A stretch of DNA of 64,000 nt from contig NZ_JAQIYM010000011.1 in assembly GCF_028823535.1 (NCBI RefSeq), positions 62,001 to 126,000 of the forward strand. Reading direction: 5' to 3'. The DNA is from Pseudomonas serbica (GTDB lineage: Bacteria; Pseudomonadota; Gammaproteobacteria; Pseudomonadales; Pseudomonadaceae). A program made the position numbers and the translations under genes. The notes below the pieces were generated by a model. That model did not search any database and had not been told where the DNA came from. It was given only the letters and a program-made list of their open reading frames with translations. Shown in pieces: positions 53,738 to 63,198 of the stretch (positions are counted from its first letter, which is position 1; every line of letters starts with the position of its first letter).

Positions 53738-54628
53738 GTGGATTCCCGATTGAATGCTTTTCTTGAACGTGCCGATGCCGTTCTGGCCCGTATCGAGCCG
53801 CTGCTGCCCACCCCTCGGCAAGCCATCGACTGGAACCATTGCCTGGCTGCGCGCTGGCAGCGCGAGGGACGCAGTGGTTTCCTGCTGCCGCTGCAGGTCA
53901 GCCTGGACATGCGCCTGAGCGACCTGATCGGCGTAGACCGCCAAGTGGAACAACTGGGGCGTAATACCCGCCAGTTCCTCGATGGCATGCCGGCCAACCA
54001 TGCGCTGCTCTGGGGTTCGCGCGGCACCGGCAAATCGTCGCTGGTGCGCGCCTTGCTGGCCGAGCACGCCGAGGCCGGGCTGCGCCTGATCGAAATCGAG
54101 CGTGATCACCTGGCGGACTTGCCGCGGGTGGTCGAGCAGATCGCCAAGCTACCGCAGCGTTTCGTGCTGTTCTGCGATGACCTGTCGTTCGAGTCGGGCG
54201 AGGGCGATTATCGCGTGCTCAAAAGCGTTCTCGACGGTTCGCTCGAACAGGCACCGGACAACGTGTTGCTGTACGCCACCTCCAACCGTCGCCACCTGGT
54301 GCCGGAAAAGGAAAGCGATAACGAAAACTGGAAGCGCGTCGACGGCGAATTGCACCCCAGCGAGGCGGTGGAAGACAAGATCGCCCTGTCGGACCGTTTC
54401 GGCCTGTGGCTGTCGTTCTATCCGTTCACCCAGGAGCATTTCCTCGACGTGGTCGAACACTGGATCGGCCAGTTGGCCGACAAGGCCGGCCTGGCGTGGC
54501 AACGCAGCGAAGAGCTGGACATCCTCGCGGTGCGCTGGGCCACGGGGCGGGGCAATCGCAACGGACGTTGCGCGTATCAATTTGCCCGCTATTGGGTGGG
54601 GCTAAAACTGTTGGAGCACAAGGCATGA
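53738..54628 (+). CDS. AAA-type ATPase of the DUF815 family
   Basis: A 296-residue ATPase with Walker A LLWGSRGTGKSSLVRALL and Walker B FVLFCDDLSFE, followed by the sensor segment LLYATSNRRHL. This is the DUF815 layout, an uncharacterised AAA family. The GTG at 53738 has GAGGAG 6 nt upstream and is preferred over the longer frame from 53687. Its stop overlaps the fRMsr ATG (ATGA). Confidence 0.87.
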   Translation: MDSRLNAFLERADAVLARIEPLLPTPRQAIDWNHCLAARWQREGRSGFLLPLQVSLDMRLSDLIGVDRQVEQLGRNTRQFLDGMPANHALLWGSRGTGKSSLVRALLAEHAEAGLRLIEIERDHLADLPRVVEQIAKLPQRFVLFCDDLSFESGEGDYRVLKSVLDGSLEQAPDNVLLYATSNRRHLVPEKESDNENWKRVDGELHPSEAVEDKIALSDRFGLWLSFYPFTQEHFLDVVEHWIGQLADKAGLAWQRSEELDILAVRWATGRGNRNGRCAYQFARYWVGLKLLEHKA

Positions 54629-55107
54629 TCGATTTACAAAACAGCGGCCAGGGCCTCGAGGGCTACGGCATGCTGCACGCGCAGCTGGAATCCCTGCTGG
54701 CGGACGAGCGCGACTTCATTGCCAACGCCGCGCAGTTCTCGGCGTTCCTGTTCAATCAGCTCGAGGGCTTGAACTGGGCCGGATTCTACATCAATCGTAA
54801 CGAAGAGCTGGTGCTGGGGCCGTTTCAGGGGCAGATCGCCTGCGTGCGCATTCCGTTCGGTCGGGGCGTGTGCGGCACGGCGGCGGCGACCTTGCAGACC
54901 CAGCGGGTCGAAGACGTGCACGCGTTTGCCGGGCATATCGCCTGCGACAGCGCGTCGAACAGCGAACTGGTGGTGCCTCTGGTCAAGGACGGTCGGTTGA
55001 TCGGCGTGCTCGACCTCGACAGCCCGCACCTGGCGCGTTTCACCGAGCAGGATCAGGCCGGTATCGAGCAACTGGCGGCTATTTTCCTGCGCCTGACCGA
55101 CTGCTGA
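54625..55107 (+). CDS. msrC: GAF-domain free methionine-(R)-sulfoxide reductase
   Basis: A 160-residue single GAF domain. The enzyme reduces free Met-R-sulfoxide. It shows the three family cysteines in CVRIPFGRGVCGTAA and GHIACDSASNSE. The ATG at 54625 overlaps the preceding ATPase stop (ATGA). Its stop directly abuts the HD-GYP stop on the other strand. Confidence 0.92.
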   Translation: MIDLQNSGQGLEGYGMLHAQLESLLADERDFIANAAQFSAFLFNQLEGLNWAGFYINRNEELVLGPFQGQIACVRIPFGRGVCGTAAATLQTQRVEDVHAFAGHIACDSASNSELVVPLVKDGRLIGVLDLDSPHLARFTEQDQAGIEQLAAIFLRLTDC

Positions 55108-58053
55108 TCAACCCTTCAAGCCTGCCTTGATCAGCAGGCTTGAGGTATCCACCGCATCGACCTGCCGTGGGTCGAGGAAACGCCGGGCGTACTGCAGATA
55201 GATCTGCGCGTTGATGAACAGCCCGAACAACTCCGGGTCGATGTGGGCGTCCCGGCACATGTTGGCCATGATGCCCAGCGCTTCGCTCAGGGTCTTGGCT
55301 TTCTTGTAGGGGCGGTCGGCGGCGGTCAACGCCTCGAAGATATCGGCTATCGCCATCATCCGCGCCGGCAGGCTCATCTGCTCGCGCTTCAAGCGCTTCG
55401 GATAACCGCTGCCGTCCATTTTTTCGTGGTGGCCGCCGGCAATCTCCGCGACGTTGCGCAGGTGCTCGGGGAAGGGCAGGTGGTTGAGCATCAGGATCGT
55501 CTGCACCATGTGGTGGTTGATGATGTAGCGCTCCTCCCGGGTCAGGGTGCCCCGGGTGATGCTCAGGTTGTAGAGCTCGCCGCGGTTGTACTTGTAGCGC
55601 GGCACATCGAGCTTGAAACCCCAGGGATTGTCTTCGGCAATCAATTCGGCTTCGGGGCGTTCCAGCAGATGCTCGGGCCGGTCCGCCAGCAATGTCTCGC
55701 GCACTGGCAGGGTCGGTGCCGGCGTGCGCGCCTGGCGCTGGTTTTCTTCCCAGGAAACACCCAGCCGGTCATCCAGGGTGCGTGTCCAGGTTCGCTGGGC
55801 GATGCTGCCCAGGCGCTGCAGGTCGGCTTCGGCCATGGCCTCGCCGCCAAGGTTGCAGCGAGCGATGAAGGCAAAATCGTCATCGAGGGCCGTCAGGGTG
55901 GCCTCTCGCTGTGGCGCCAGCGATTGCTCGTCGCCTCCTTGGGCAATGGCCTGCCAATAGTCGATCCAGGCGTCGCGCTTGAGCACTTCGAAGCGGGTGC
56001 GTATTTCGTGGATGCGGTCGTTCAGGGTTTCCAGTTTAGTGGCTTTGTCGACCACGTATTCCGGGGTCGTCACCTTGCCACAGTCATGCAGCCAGGCGGC
56101 GATGTGCAGCGCCTCCCACTCATCGTCCGTGGGCTGATAGCTGCGAAAGGCCGGGTCCTGGCTGGCGGCCGCGGCCTGGGCGAGCATCAGCGTCAGGGCC
56201 GGGACTCGCTGGCAATGGCCACCGGTGTAGGGGCTCTTGGCATCGATCGCGCCGGCCAGCAGTTTGATGAAGGCGTCCAGCAGCTGTTTTTGCCGGTCTT
56301 GCAGGCGCTGGCTTTCGATACTCACGGCGGCCGCACCGGACACCGCCTGGAGGAACGCGATGCGGTCGGGACGCAGTTTGTCCAGGTCGCTCTGGTTGCC
56401 GCTGTCGGCCAGCAGAAACACCAGCAGGCCGACGGTTTCGTTGTGGCGATTGTGCAAACGGATGCCGATCAGGTGAACCCGGGGACAAGCCATGGCCAGC
56501 AGGACTTTCTGCAGATCCCCCGCCTGCTCGAAGCCCAGGTGAGTGACGACGTTATCGGCCCTCGACAGCTGCTGCAGCCAAGCGGGGCTGCGGGCGTCCT
56601 GAAACCCGTGGGCGCCAAGGTCGAATGAAGACAGGGTTTGTGCCGTGTCGTTGATCACCAGGCCCTGGGGTTCCATCAGATCGCCGTCCCCTTCACGCAG
56701 GTAGATCAGGCCGGCCTGGGCCTGGCCAATCCTCACCGTTTCAAACAGCACCCGCTCCAGCAAGGGGGCAAATCGGGTCTCGGCGCTCAGGCTGTCAGTG
56801 ATCTGGAAGAAGCTTGCCAGTGTGTCTTTCATGCGTGTCATTGACACGCTCAGTTGGTCGACCTCGAGCACCGGTGAGCGGCGCGCGGCCGGAAAGTTGA
56901 AATTGAAACTGCGAATGGCGTCCGCCTCCTGCACCAGGGCGCGCAGGGGCTTGACCAGGATCCTGGAAGTCAGCCATCCAATTGGCACGCACAACAGCAG
57001 GGTTGCCAGGGTAATCAGCGCACTTTGCCAGCGCATGCGGTAGGCGTCGACGAGTAATTCATCTTCCGGTACCAGCATTGCCAGTTGCAGCCCCTGGGGG
57101 CCGCCTTCCTGCATGCTGCTGCGGGCAACGATCCAGTTTCTGCCCATGGCGGTCAGGCGATTGCCAGGCCGGGGGGTGTCGAGCAGTGCGCCCAGGGCGG
57201 GACTCAGGTCGGCGGCCTTGGCCAGGCGGGCGGTTTGATCGTCAACGATCAGGCGACGACTGTCGGGATAAGCGATGGCGTTGCCCTGGGCATTGAACAG
57301 CACAATCTCGGTAGCGGGCGTCACCACGTGTTTGGCCAAGGTGGCCGAGAGCTCGGCCAGGGTCAGGTCGGCGGCGATCACGGCATGTTCGCCGCTGCGT
57401 CGCGCCAGGGTGGTGCCGACATTGTGGGTCGAGAAAAAAACGTAGGGCTCAGTGGTGATCTGGTTCACGTCCTGGCTGGCGCTGGTAAACCAGCCACGGC
57501 TACGCGGATCATAGGTTTCGTCGAGGTTGTCCTGACGGCTGACCAGCGTCAGGTCCTGATTGAAAAACAACGATTGCGAATGCACCTGGCCACTGCTGTT
57601 TCGCTCGATGCTCCATACCTGGTAGGCCGCGGTGTCCGGGGCCTTGAGCAGCGCCTTCAGATCCGGCGTGCGCAGCGGGCGCACCATGAAAAAGTCACCG
57701 GTGTCGTACCCCAGGTACAGCGACGCCAGGTCGGGATTGTCCTTGAGCGACTGGCTGAAGGGCTGGAGCAGCGCCAGGCGCTGTTGCAGGTCGGGGGCCT
57801 GGGCTGCGGGGTTGTGCATCAACAGGCTTAGCAGGTGTCGAATCGGCTCATAGGTGGCGTGCAGGTCCAGGCGCACATCCTGCTCAATTCGACTGAACAG
57901 TTTCTCACTGCTCGAAAGAATGATCTGGGTAGTTTGCCGGTAATGGAACAGGCTCAGCACGACCCCAGTCAGCAACAGCAGGAACGTGAACATCACGCTG
58001 ATATGAACGTGCAGGGGAAACTGCCGTTGATCCGGGCGCAGTGGGCTGGGCAT
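55108..58053 (-). CDS. HD-GYP c-di-GMP phosphodiesterase with dCache sensor and GAF domain
   Basis: A 981-residue membrane protein. It has an N-terminal helix (about 18-38), a large dCache-type periplasmic sensor (about 60-335), a second helix, a HAMP region (about 365-420), a GAF region (about 430-590) and an HD-GYP region (about 610-970). The HD motif WLHDCGK (about 655) and the HHEKMDGSGYP motif (about 875) are intact. They lie about 220 residues apart, where canonical HD-GYP proteins have about 60, so the catalytic domain carries a large insertion. The ATG at 58053 has GGAG 8 nt upstream. It begins 48 nt after the RocS/BvgS-like kinase gene on the same strand and is probably cotranscribed. 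Confidence 0.9.
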   Translation of the reverse strand: MPSPLRPDQRQFPLHVHISVMFTFLLLLTGVVLSLFHYRQTTQIILSSSEKLFSRIEQDVRLDLHATYEPIRHLLSLLMHNPAAQAPDLQQRLALLQPFSQSLKDNPDLASLYLGYDTGDFFMVRPLRTPDLKALLKAPDTAAYQVWSIERNSSGQVHSQSLFFNQDLTLVSRQDNLDETYDPRSRGWFTSASQDVNQITTEPYVFFSTHNVGTTLARRSGEHAVIAADLTLAELSATLAKHVVTPATEIVLFNAQGNAIAYPDSRRLIVDDQTARLAKAADLSPALGALLDTPRPGNRLTAMGRNWIVARSSMQEGGPQGLQLAMLVPEDELLVDAYRMRWQSALITLATLLLCVPIGWLTSRILVKPLRALVQEADAIRSFNFNFPAARRSPVLEVDQLSVSMTRMKDTLASFFQITDSLSAETRFAPLLERVLFETVRIGQAQAGLIYLREGDGDLMEPQGLVINDTAQTLSSFDLGAHGFQDARSPAWLQQLSRADNVVTHLGFEQAGDLQKVLLAMACPRVHLIGIRLHNRHNETVGLLVFLLADSGNQSDLDKLRPDRIAFLQAVSGAAAVSIESQRLQDRQKQLLDAFIKLLAGAIDAKSPYTGGHCQRVPALTLMLAQAAAASQDPAFRSYQPTDDEWEALHIAAWLHDCGKVTTPEYVVDKATKLETLNDRIHEIRTRFEVLKRDAWIDYWQAIAQGGDEQSLAPQREATLTALDDDFAFIARCNLGGEAMAEADLQRLGSIAQRTWTRTLDDRLGVSWEENQRQARTPAPTLPVRETLLADRPEHLLERPEAELIAEDNPWGFKLDVPRYKYNRGELYNLSITRGTLTREERYIINHHMVQTILMLNHLPFPEHLRNVAEIAGGHHEKMDGSGYPKRLKREQMSLPARMMAIADIFEALTAADRPYKKAKTLSEALGIMANMCRDAHIDPELFGLFINAQIYLQYARRFLDPRQVDAVDTSSLLIKAGLKG

Positions 58054-58101
58054 GCAGGTCACTCCGTGATGGTTAACACACTGCTCCGCGTCCAAGCATA
58101 G

Positions 58102-61100
58102 TTAAGGCTCGGTCATTGTGCCTTTGTCGTTTTGTCCGATTTGTTGCAGTAATGCCTGCTCCAGTTCGAGCAGGGCGCGCTCCACGGCGGCACAGCATTC
58201 GGCGACGTTTTCGGCTGAAAACCCTTCATGGCAGGTGGCTTCGAGCGCCTCGCAGCTGTCGATCAACCGAGTGGCCTGAACGATTCGGGCGGCACCCTTG
58301 ATTTTATGGGCAATGTCGAGAAATGCCTGCGGGTCGTCCGGTGTCTCGGACAGCGCCAGCAGTTCCTGTCGATCCAGGCGGTTGCTGTTCAACAGTTCCG
58401 TCAGCAGGCGCAGGTTCAACGCCGGATTGCCCCCCGTCAGTAAATGCAAGCCTTGCAGGCTGAAGGCCGGGGTGATGACGCTGGGCTTGATTTCCTTTAT
58501 CCCCTTGATTCCCATGACCCATTGACTCAAAGCGGCCAGGGACAAGGGCTTGAATAGACAGTCGTCCATACCGGCTTGCTTGCAGCGTTGAATTTCTTCC
58601 GGCTGCGCGTTGGCGGTAAAGCCCAGGACGGTGCAGCGCGGCTGTTGCCTGTCCTGTTCATCTCGACGAATGGCTTGGGCCAGTTCGTATCCGTTCATGA
58701 CCGGCATGTTGCAATCGGCGATCACCAGGTCGAATACGTCGGATTTCCACGCGTCCAATCCCGCCTTGCCATCTGCCGCGACGCTGAATCGATGGCCCAG
58801 GAACTCCAGCTGCTGGCACATCAGCAGGCGATTGGCCGCATGGTCGTCGACCACCAGCACATTCAAGGGAACTGTGGCGCAGTGGATGGCGGGCTCGGCT
58901 ATTTGCTCCCTGGATTCGCGGGGCAGCGTGGGTAGTCGCAACGAAATTCTCACCCGGGTACCGACGCCTGACTGGCTGCTCAACTGCAGGCTGCCGTTCA
59001 TCAATTCGCACAGGCTGCGACTGATCACCAGTCCAAGCCCGGCACCGCCCCTGGCCGACTGCCCGGTATGACCGGCTTGGGCGAAAGGTTCGAACAGGCG
59101 TTGCTGATCCTCATGGCTGATCCCCGGGCCGCTGTCTTCGACCAGCAACAGCATTTGAACCTGGTTGGGCTCGCTGGTCAGGTGCAGGGCCACGATAATC
59201 CTCACCTGACCCTGTTCGGTAAACTTGATGGCATTGCTGACCAGGTTCGACAACACCTGCTTGAAGCGCAGGGGATCGAGCAACACGTCGATCACCGGAT
59301 TGGCCGGGTTGAATTCCAGTTGCAGCTCGAGCCCCTTCTGCCGGGCCAACCCGTCGAAGATACGCGCCACCGACGCGACGATTTCCTGCGGATCGACCCG
59401 TTCCGGGTTCAGGCTCAGGTGCCCGGATTCGATGCGGGCGATATCGAGAATGTCACCGATCAGTTCCAGCAGGTCTTTCGCCGAGTGGTACGCCACATCA
59501 ATGGCGGGGCGATCCGGATTGTGCTGTTCGATGCGCTTGAGGGTCAGTTCGAGCATGCCGATGACGGCATTCATCGGGGTACGGATTTCATGACTCATGG
59601 TTGCCAGGAATGTGCTCTTGGCCCGGTTGGCTTCATCGGCTCGCTCTTTGGCGCAGCGCAGGTCATCGAACAATTGCCGCCGTTCGCTGATGTCGATCCA
59701 GCCACCGATGATGCCTTGCACCTCACCGCTCGAGTCGCGGTAAGGGAGAATCCAGTGATAGATGGTCAACCGGCGGCCGCCAATGTGCAGCGCCCGGTCA
59801 AGGATCATCGGCGTACCCTCGGCCACAACACGCTGGTAATCGGCCTGGTACTCCTGCGCTTCGAAGGCATTGCTCATGGTGCCCTGGATCACGCTCTTGC
59901 CGATCACGTCTTCGCGTTTTGCGTTGAAGGCTTGCAGGTAACTGTCATTGCAACTTTGCAGCAGTCCTTGACGATCGCGCACATAAATCGGGTGAGGCGT
60001 GCCGTTGACCAATGAGCGCATGAATTCGAATTGATCGTTCAACGCTCGCTCGGCCGCCTTGCGTTGATTGATCTGGCGGCGCATGTACGCGTTCCAGGTC
60101 ACGGAGATCAACAGCAGCAATCCGGCCCCGATGACGATCTGATAGAACACCCGCTGAAATTTGCGCCAGGTGTTTTGCGAGGAAGCCGAATAGCCGCGCC
60201 AACGACTGTTGATCACGCCCAGTTCCTGCGGTGCGATGCTCAACAGTGCCTTATTGAGGATGTCATTGAGTTCCTTGGCCTCGCGATCGGTTGCCAGGGA
60301 GAACGCCGCCTGCTGGGTGCCTAGGGTGGTGCTGATTTGCAATTGGGTTTCGAACAGTTGCGAGGCGATGAAGTAGTTGGCGATCACCAGCGAATTCACC
60401 GCCCCTTCCACCCGGCCTTCGGCGAGCATTTCTACCGCGCTGAAAGTGTCCGCTGTCTTGATCAACCGGATCTGCGGGTATTCGCTGCGCAGGTAGTCCA
60501 TCAGGGGATTGCCACGGGCAATGGCCAGGCTCTTGCCCTGAAGCTGTGCAAGGTTTGTCGGACTGTCGTGCGCCTTGCGTGTCAGCAGGACGTAAGAGTT
60601 TTGCAGGTACGGGCGGGTAAATGTCAGCAAGCTATCCCGATGCGCGCTGGGGAGCAGTGCGGCGATCAGGTCGGCCTGACCGGTCTTGATTCGCTCGATC
60701 ATGTCGCTGTCGCTGCGGCTGCGCTGAATGTCGAAGCGCAGGCCGGTGCGCAATCTGATCAGCTCCAGCAGATCCGCGGCAATCCCGCGGAAGTTGCCGG
60801 CACTGTCGAAAAACGTCAGCGGCGCATAGGCTTCATTGACGATCACCCGGACCACCGGATGTTGCGCCAGCCAACGCTCCTCACTGTAACTGAGCTCCAG
60901 TTTTTGATCGGTAAGCAGGATATCGCTCCCGGCACTCCAGCGTTTGGCGATGTTTTCCCGTTCGCTGGCGGGGATAGCCTTGAGCGTCGTATTGATGATG
61001 TCGAGCAGTTGTGGATTGTTCTTTTGCACGGCAAAGCTGAAACCGTGGGCTTCGTGTTTGCCGAAACTGGCCATGTGAATGTTGTTCAGGTAGCCCTTGT

Positions 61101-61761
61101 TGATCATGTAATGGGTTGAAATGGTGTCGCCGAGAAAAACATCTGCCTGGCCGAAGGCAACCGCATTGATTGCGTTCTGGTAGGACGGGTAGGACGTGAT
61201 GATTGCCTTCGGGTAGAGGGCCTTGATCTCTTCCAGGGGCAAGTAGTGATACACCATGCTGAGTCGCAAACCGGCCAGGCCATCGTTGAGCGGACGGGTT
61301 TCGCCTTCACGTGTCACCAGGACCGGTTGATCTACCGCGTAGGGGGTGGAAAGTGCGATGTCCTCATTGCTCGCCTCAAATCCGTTGGCGGTGCCCAGCA
61401 GGTCGACCTCGCCGTTTTCGAGCGCTTCGATTGCAGCTCCCCGGGAGGCAAAACGCTGAACCTTGACGGGCAGGCCGAGGGCCTTGCCCAGTATGCCCGC
61501 GTAATCGGCAGTAAATCCTTCGTAGTCATGGCCGCTACTGGTGAGGTCGAAGGGGGGGTAGTCTGGTGCCGAGGTACCCAGGATCAGTTCGGTTTTACCC
61601 TCGATCCAGTGTCGTTGTGATGGGTCCAGCTGGACTTCAAGCGGGAGCGCTGAACGACTGAGCAAGGTGTATTGCTCATGCTCCTGCGCAGCGTGTAACG
61701 AAGTGCACAGGCATAAGCCTGTGGTCATGATCAGCAGATAGTCCTTCAAGCGGCTGTGCAT
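58102..61761 (-). CDS. BvgS/RocS1-like hybrid sensor kinase with tandem periplasmic binding domains
   Basis: A 1219-residue unorthodox kinase. It has a Sec signal, two periplasmic SBP_bac_3 (Venus flytrap) domains (about 45-275 and 285-520), a transmembrane helix (about 545-565), PAS (about 585-700), HisKA with MSHEIRTPMNAV (His about 723), HATPase_c, a receiver with IADCNMPVMNGYEL (Asp about 1014), and a C-terminal Hpt with AHKIKGAAR (His about 1151). This is the full BvgS/RocS1/EvgS order. The ATG at 61761 is inside the longer GTG frame from 61773, which overlaps the regulator stop (GTGA). The LuxR-type regulator gene is directly upstream. Confidence 0.92.
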   Translation of the reverse strand: MHSRLKDYLLIMTTGLCLCTSLHAAQEHEQYTLLSRSALPLEVQLDPSQRHWIEGKTELILGTSAPDYPPFDLTSSGHDYEGFTADYAGILGKALGLPVKVQRFASRGAAIEALENGEVDLLGTANGFEASNEDIALSTPYAVDQPVLVTREGETRPLNDGLAGLRLSMVYHYLPLEEIKALYPKAIITSYPSYQNAINAVAFGQADVFLGDTISTHYMINKGYLNNIHMASFGKHEAHGFSFAVQKNNPQLLDIINTTLKAIPASERENIAKRWSAGSDILLTDQKLELSYSEERWLAQHPVVRVIVNEAYAPLTFFDSAGNFRGIAADLLELIRLRTGLRFDIQRSRSDSDMIERIKTGQADLIAALLPSAHRDSLLTFTRPYLQNSYVLLTRKAHDSPTNLAQLQGKSLAIARGNPLMDYLRSEYPQIRLIKTADTFSAVEMLAEGRVEGAVNSLVIANYFIASQLFETQLQISTTLGTQQAAFSLATDREAKELNDILNKALLSIAPQELGVINSRWRGYSASSQNTWRKFQRVFYQIVIGAGLLLLISVTWNAYMRRQINQRKAAERALNDQFEFMRSLVNGTPHPIYVRDRQGLLQSCNDSYLQAFNAKREDVIGKSVIQGTMSNAFEAQEYQADYQRVVAEGTPMILDRALHIGGRRLTIYHWILPYRDSSGEVQGIIGGWIDISERRQLFDDLRCAKERADEANRAKSTFLATMSHEIRTPMNAVIGMLELTLKRIEQHNPDRPAIDVAYHSAKDLLELIGDILDIARIESGHLSLNPERVDPQEIVASVARIFDGLARQKGLELQLEFNPANPVIDVLLDPLRFKQVLSNLVSNAIKFTEQGQVRIIVALHLTSEPNQVQMLLLVEDSGPGISHEDQQRLFEPFAQAGHTGQSARGGAGLGLVISRSLCELMNGSLQLSSQSGVGTRVRISLRLPTLPRESREQIAEPAIHCATVPLNVLVVDDHAANRLLMCQQLEFLGHRFSVAADGKAGLDAWKSDVFDLVIADCNMPVMNGYELAQAIRRDEQDRQQPRCTVLGFTANAQPEEIQRCKQAGMDDCLFKPLSLAALSQWVMGIKGIKEIKPSVITPAFSLQGLHLLTGGNPALNLRLLTELLNSNRLDRQELLALSETPDDPQAFLDIAHKIKGAARIVQATRLIDSCEALEATCHEGFSAENVAECCAAVERALLELEQALLQQIGQNDKGTMTEP

Positions 61762-61769
61762 TCTGTGTC

Positions 61770-62396
61770 TCACACCAATGCGTTACGTTTTGCCATCTCG
61801 ATGAGTTCAACCAGGGATTTGGCCTTGAGTTTCTGCATGAGTCGTTTTTTATAAGTACTGACTGTCTTGTTACTCAGGAACATGCCTTTGGCAATTTCCT
61901 TGTTACTGCGACCTTGTGCAAAAAGTTGCAATACCATGAGCTCCCGGTCATTGACTGACTTGAATAGTTCAAGTTCGGCGCAGCGTGCATCGTCACCCCG
62001 GGCAGGGTTCAAGGCTTCACTTGGAAAATAGTTGTAACCAGACAGTACCGCTTTAATGGCACTTACCAGCTCACTCAGGTCTTCCTGTTTGCAAACATAT
62101 CCCGAGGCGCCGGATTGCATGCAGCGTATACCAAACAGGGTGGGACTTTGAGCGGTCAATACCAGGATTCTCAGAGGCGTACTCATGGCGTTGAAACGGG
62201 CAAGTACTTCCAGACCATCCAGTTTGGGAATGCTGATATCGAGAATGACCAGGTCGGGCATGCATTCACGAACCATCTGCATGGCATCGACACCATTATC
62301 GGTTTCACCGACGACTTTGTAGCCTTCGTGTTCAAGCAACATACGAACGGCAAGCCGGATGACTGGGTGATCGTCGACAATAAAAACGGAGTTCAT
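61770..62396 (-). CDS. LuxR/NarL-family response regulator (BvgA/RocA1-like)
   Basis: A 208-residue regulator: receiver domain with FIVDDHPVIR and phosphoacceptor Asp near residue 52 in LVILDISIPKLDG, then a LuxR helix-turn-helix (QLFAQGRSNKEIAKGMFLSN at about 160-180). The N-terminus MNSVFIVDDHP fixes the start at 62396. It overlaps or abuts the kinase gene and is the probable DNA-binding output of the phosphorelay. Confidence 0.93.
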   Translation of the reverse strand: MNSVFIVDDHPVIRLAVRMLLEHEGYKVVGETDNGVDAMQMVRECMPDLVILDISIPKLDGLEVLARFNAMSTPLRILVLTAQSPTLFGIRCMQSGASGYVCKQEDLSELVSAIKAVLSGYNYFPSEALNPARGDDARCAELELFKSVNDRELMVLQLFAQGRSNKEIAKGMFLSNKTVSTYKKRLMQKLKAKSLVELIEMAKRNALV

Positions 62397-62612
62397 AATC
62401 AAATCCCATGCGAGCTCAGATAAAGCGCGCACCTTAGCTCAGATAGTTGAGTGGACGTATGAACTGACGGGTCTGTCGTGGCAATATAGGAATGTTCCTA
62501 CGTGGGAAAAGGAATTGCCTTACGTGTCAATCGGTTTTTTTGGCGAAGTTACCACAATTAGTGTTGTGGTTTAGTTATAAAACTCGAGGCGGGGATGTTT
62601 GGACTGCAGACT

Positions 62613-63020
62613 TTACAAGTCATTGCAGGTTTGCGGAATCAATGTCAATAACTGTCTCAGTTCGCACTGGTTCAATGGTTTTATCAAGTAACCAAGTAAT
62701 GGCAGTCCCTTGAGGATTGCCAGGTTTTCAAGTTCAATCAATTCAATGGATGTCAGGCTGCTTAAAAGTATTGCCTGCTTGATCATTCCCCGATGACTGG
62801 CAATTTTTATCAGGTCAATCCCGGAAACTTCGGGCAGGCATTGGTCGCATAACAGAATATCGAAGGGCTGCTCGGCCTTGACCATGTGTTGCAATGCGCC
62901 TGTGGCACAGTCCGAGGTGGTCAACTGAGTGAAGCCGTAACTCTCAAGCAGGCATTGGGTGGCCCTGAGCTGAAACGGATGGTCTTCCACCAGCATGATG
63001 CGCAGATTGTCATTGATCAT
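62613..63020 (-). CDS. Stand-alone receiver domain protein (RocR-like receiver without EAL)
   Basis: A 135-residue protein that is only a receiver domain, with LVEDHPFQLRAT at the N-terminus, the phosphoacceptor Asp in LLCDQCLPEVSG and the conserved Lys in YLIKPL. The ILLSS and KGLPLLGYLIKP segments resemble the receiver of RocR/VieA-type proteins, but translation stops right after the domain and no EAL sequence follows in any frame up to the next gene. The start at 63020 is ATG; a GTG at 63029 is possible. It lies 216 nt upstream of the LuxR-type regulator. Confidence 0.85.
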   Translation of the reverse strand: MINDNLRIMLVEDHPFQLRATQCLLESYGFTQLTTSDCATGALQHMVKAEQPFDILLCDQCLPEVSGIDLIKIASHRGMIKQAILLSSLTSIELIELENLAILKGLPLLGYLIKPLNQCELRQLLTLIPQTCNDL

Positions 63021-63198
63021 ATTGTTCACGCTTCTTCTTTCGGAACCGATAGGCGTGATTGTTTCCCGGCAGGACCGGGCATGCGATCAGTGCACTCGAC
63101 ATGTTCTGTAGGCAAATTCAGCATTGGTTGAATGTTTTTGGATTTTCAGGACTGATCGGCCATTACCAAGGGGGTAATGGCTGATCAACCGTTCATCG

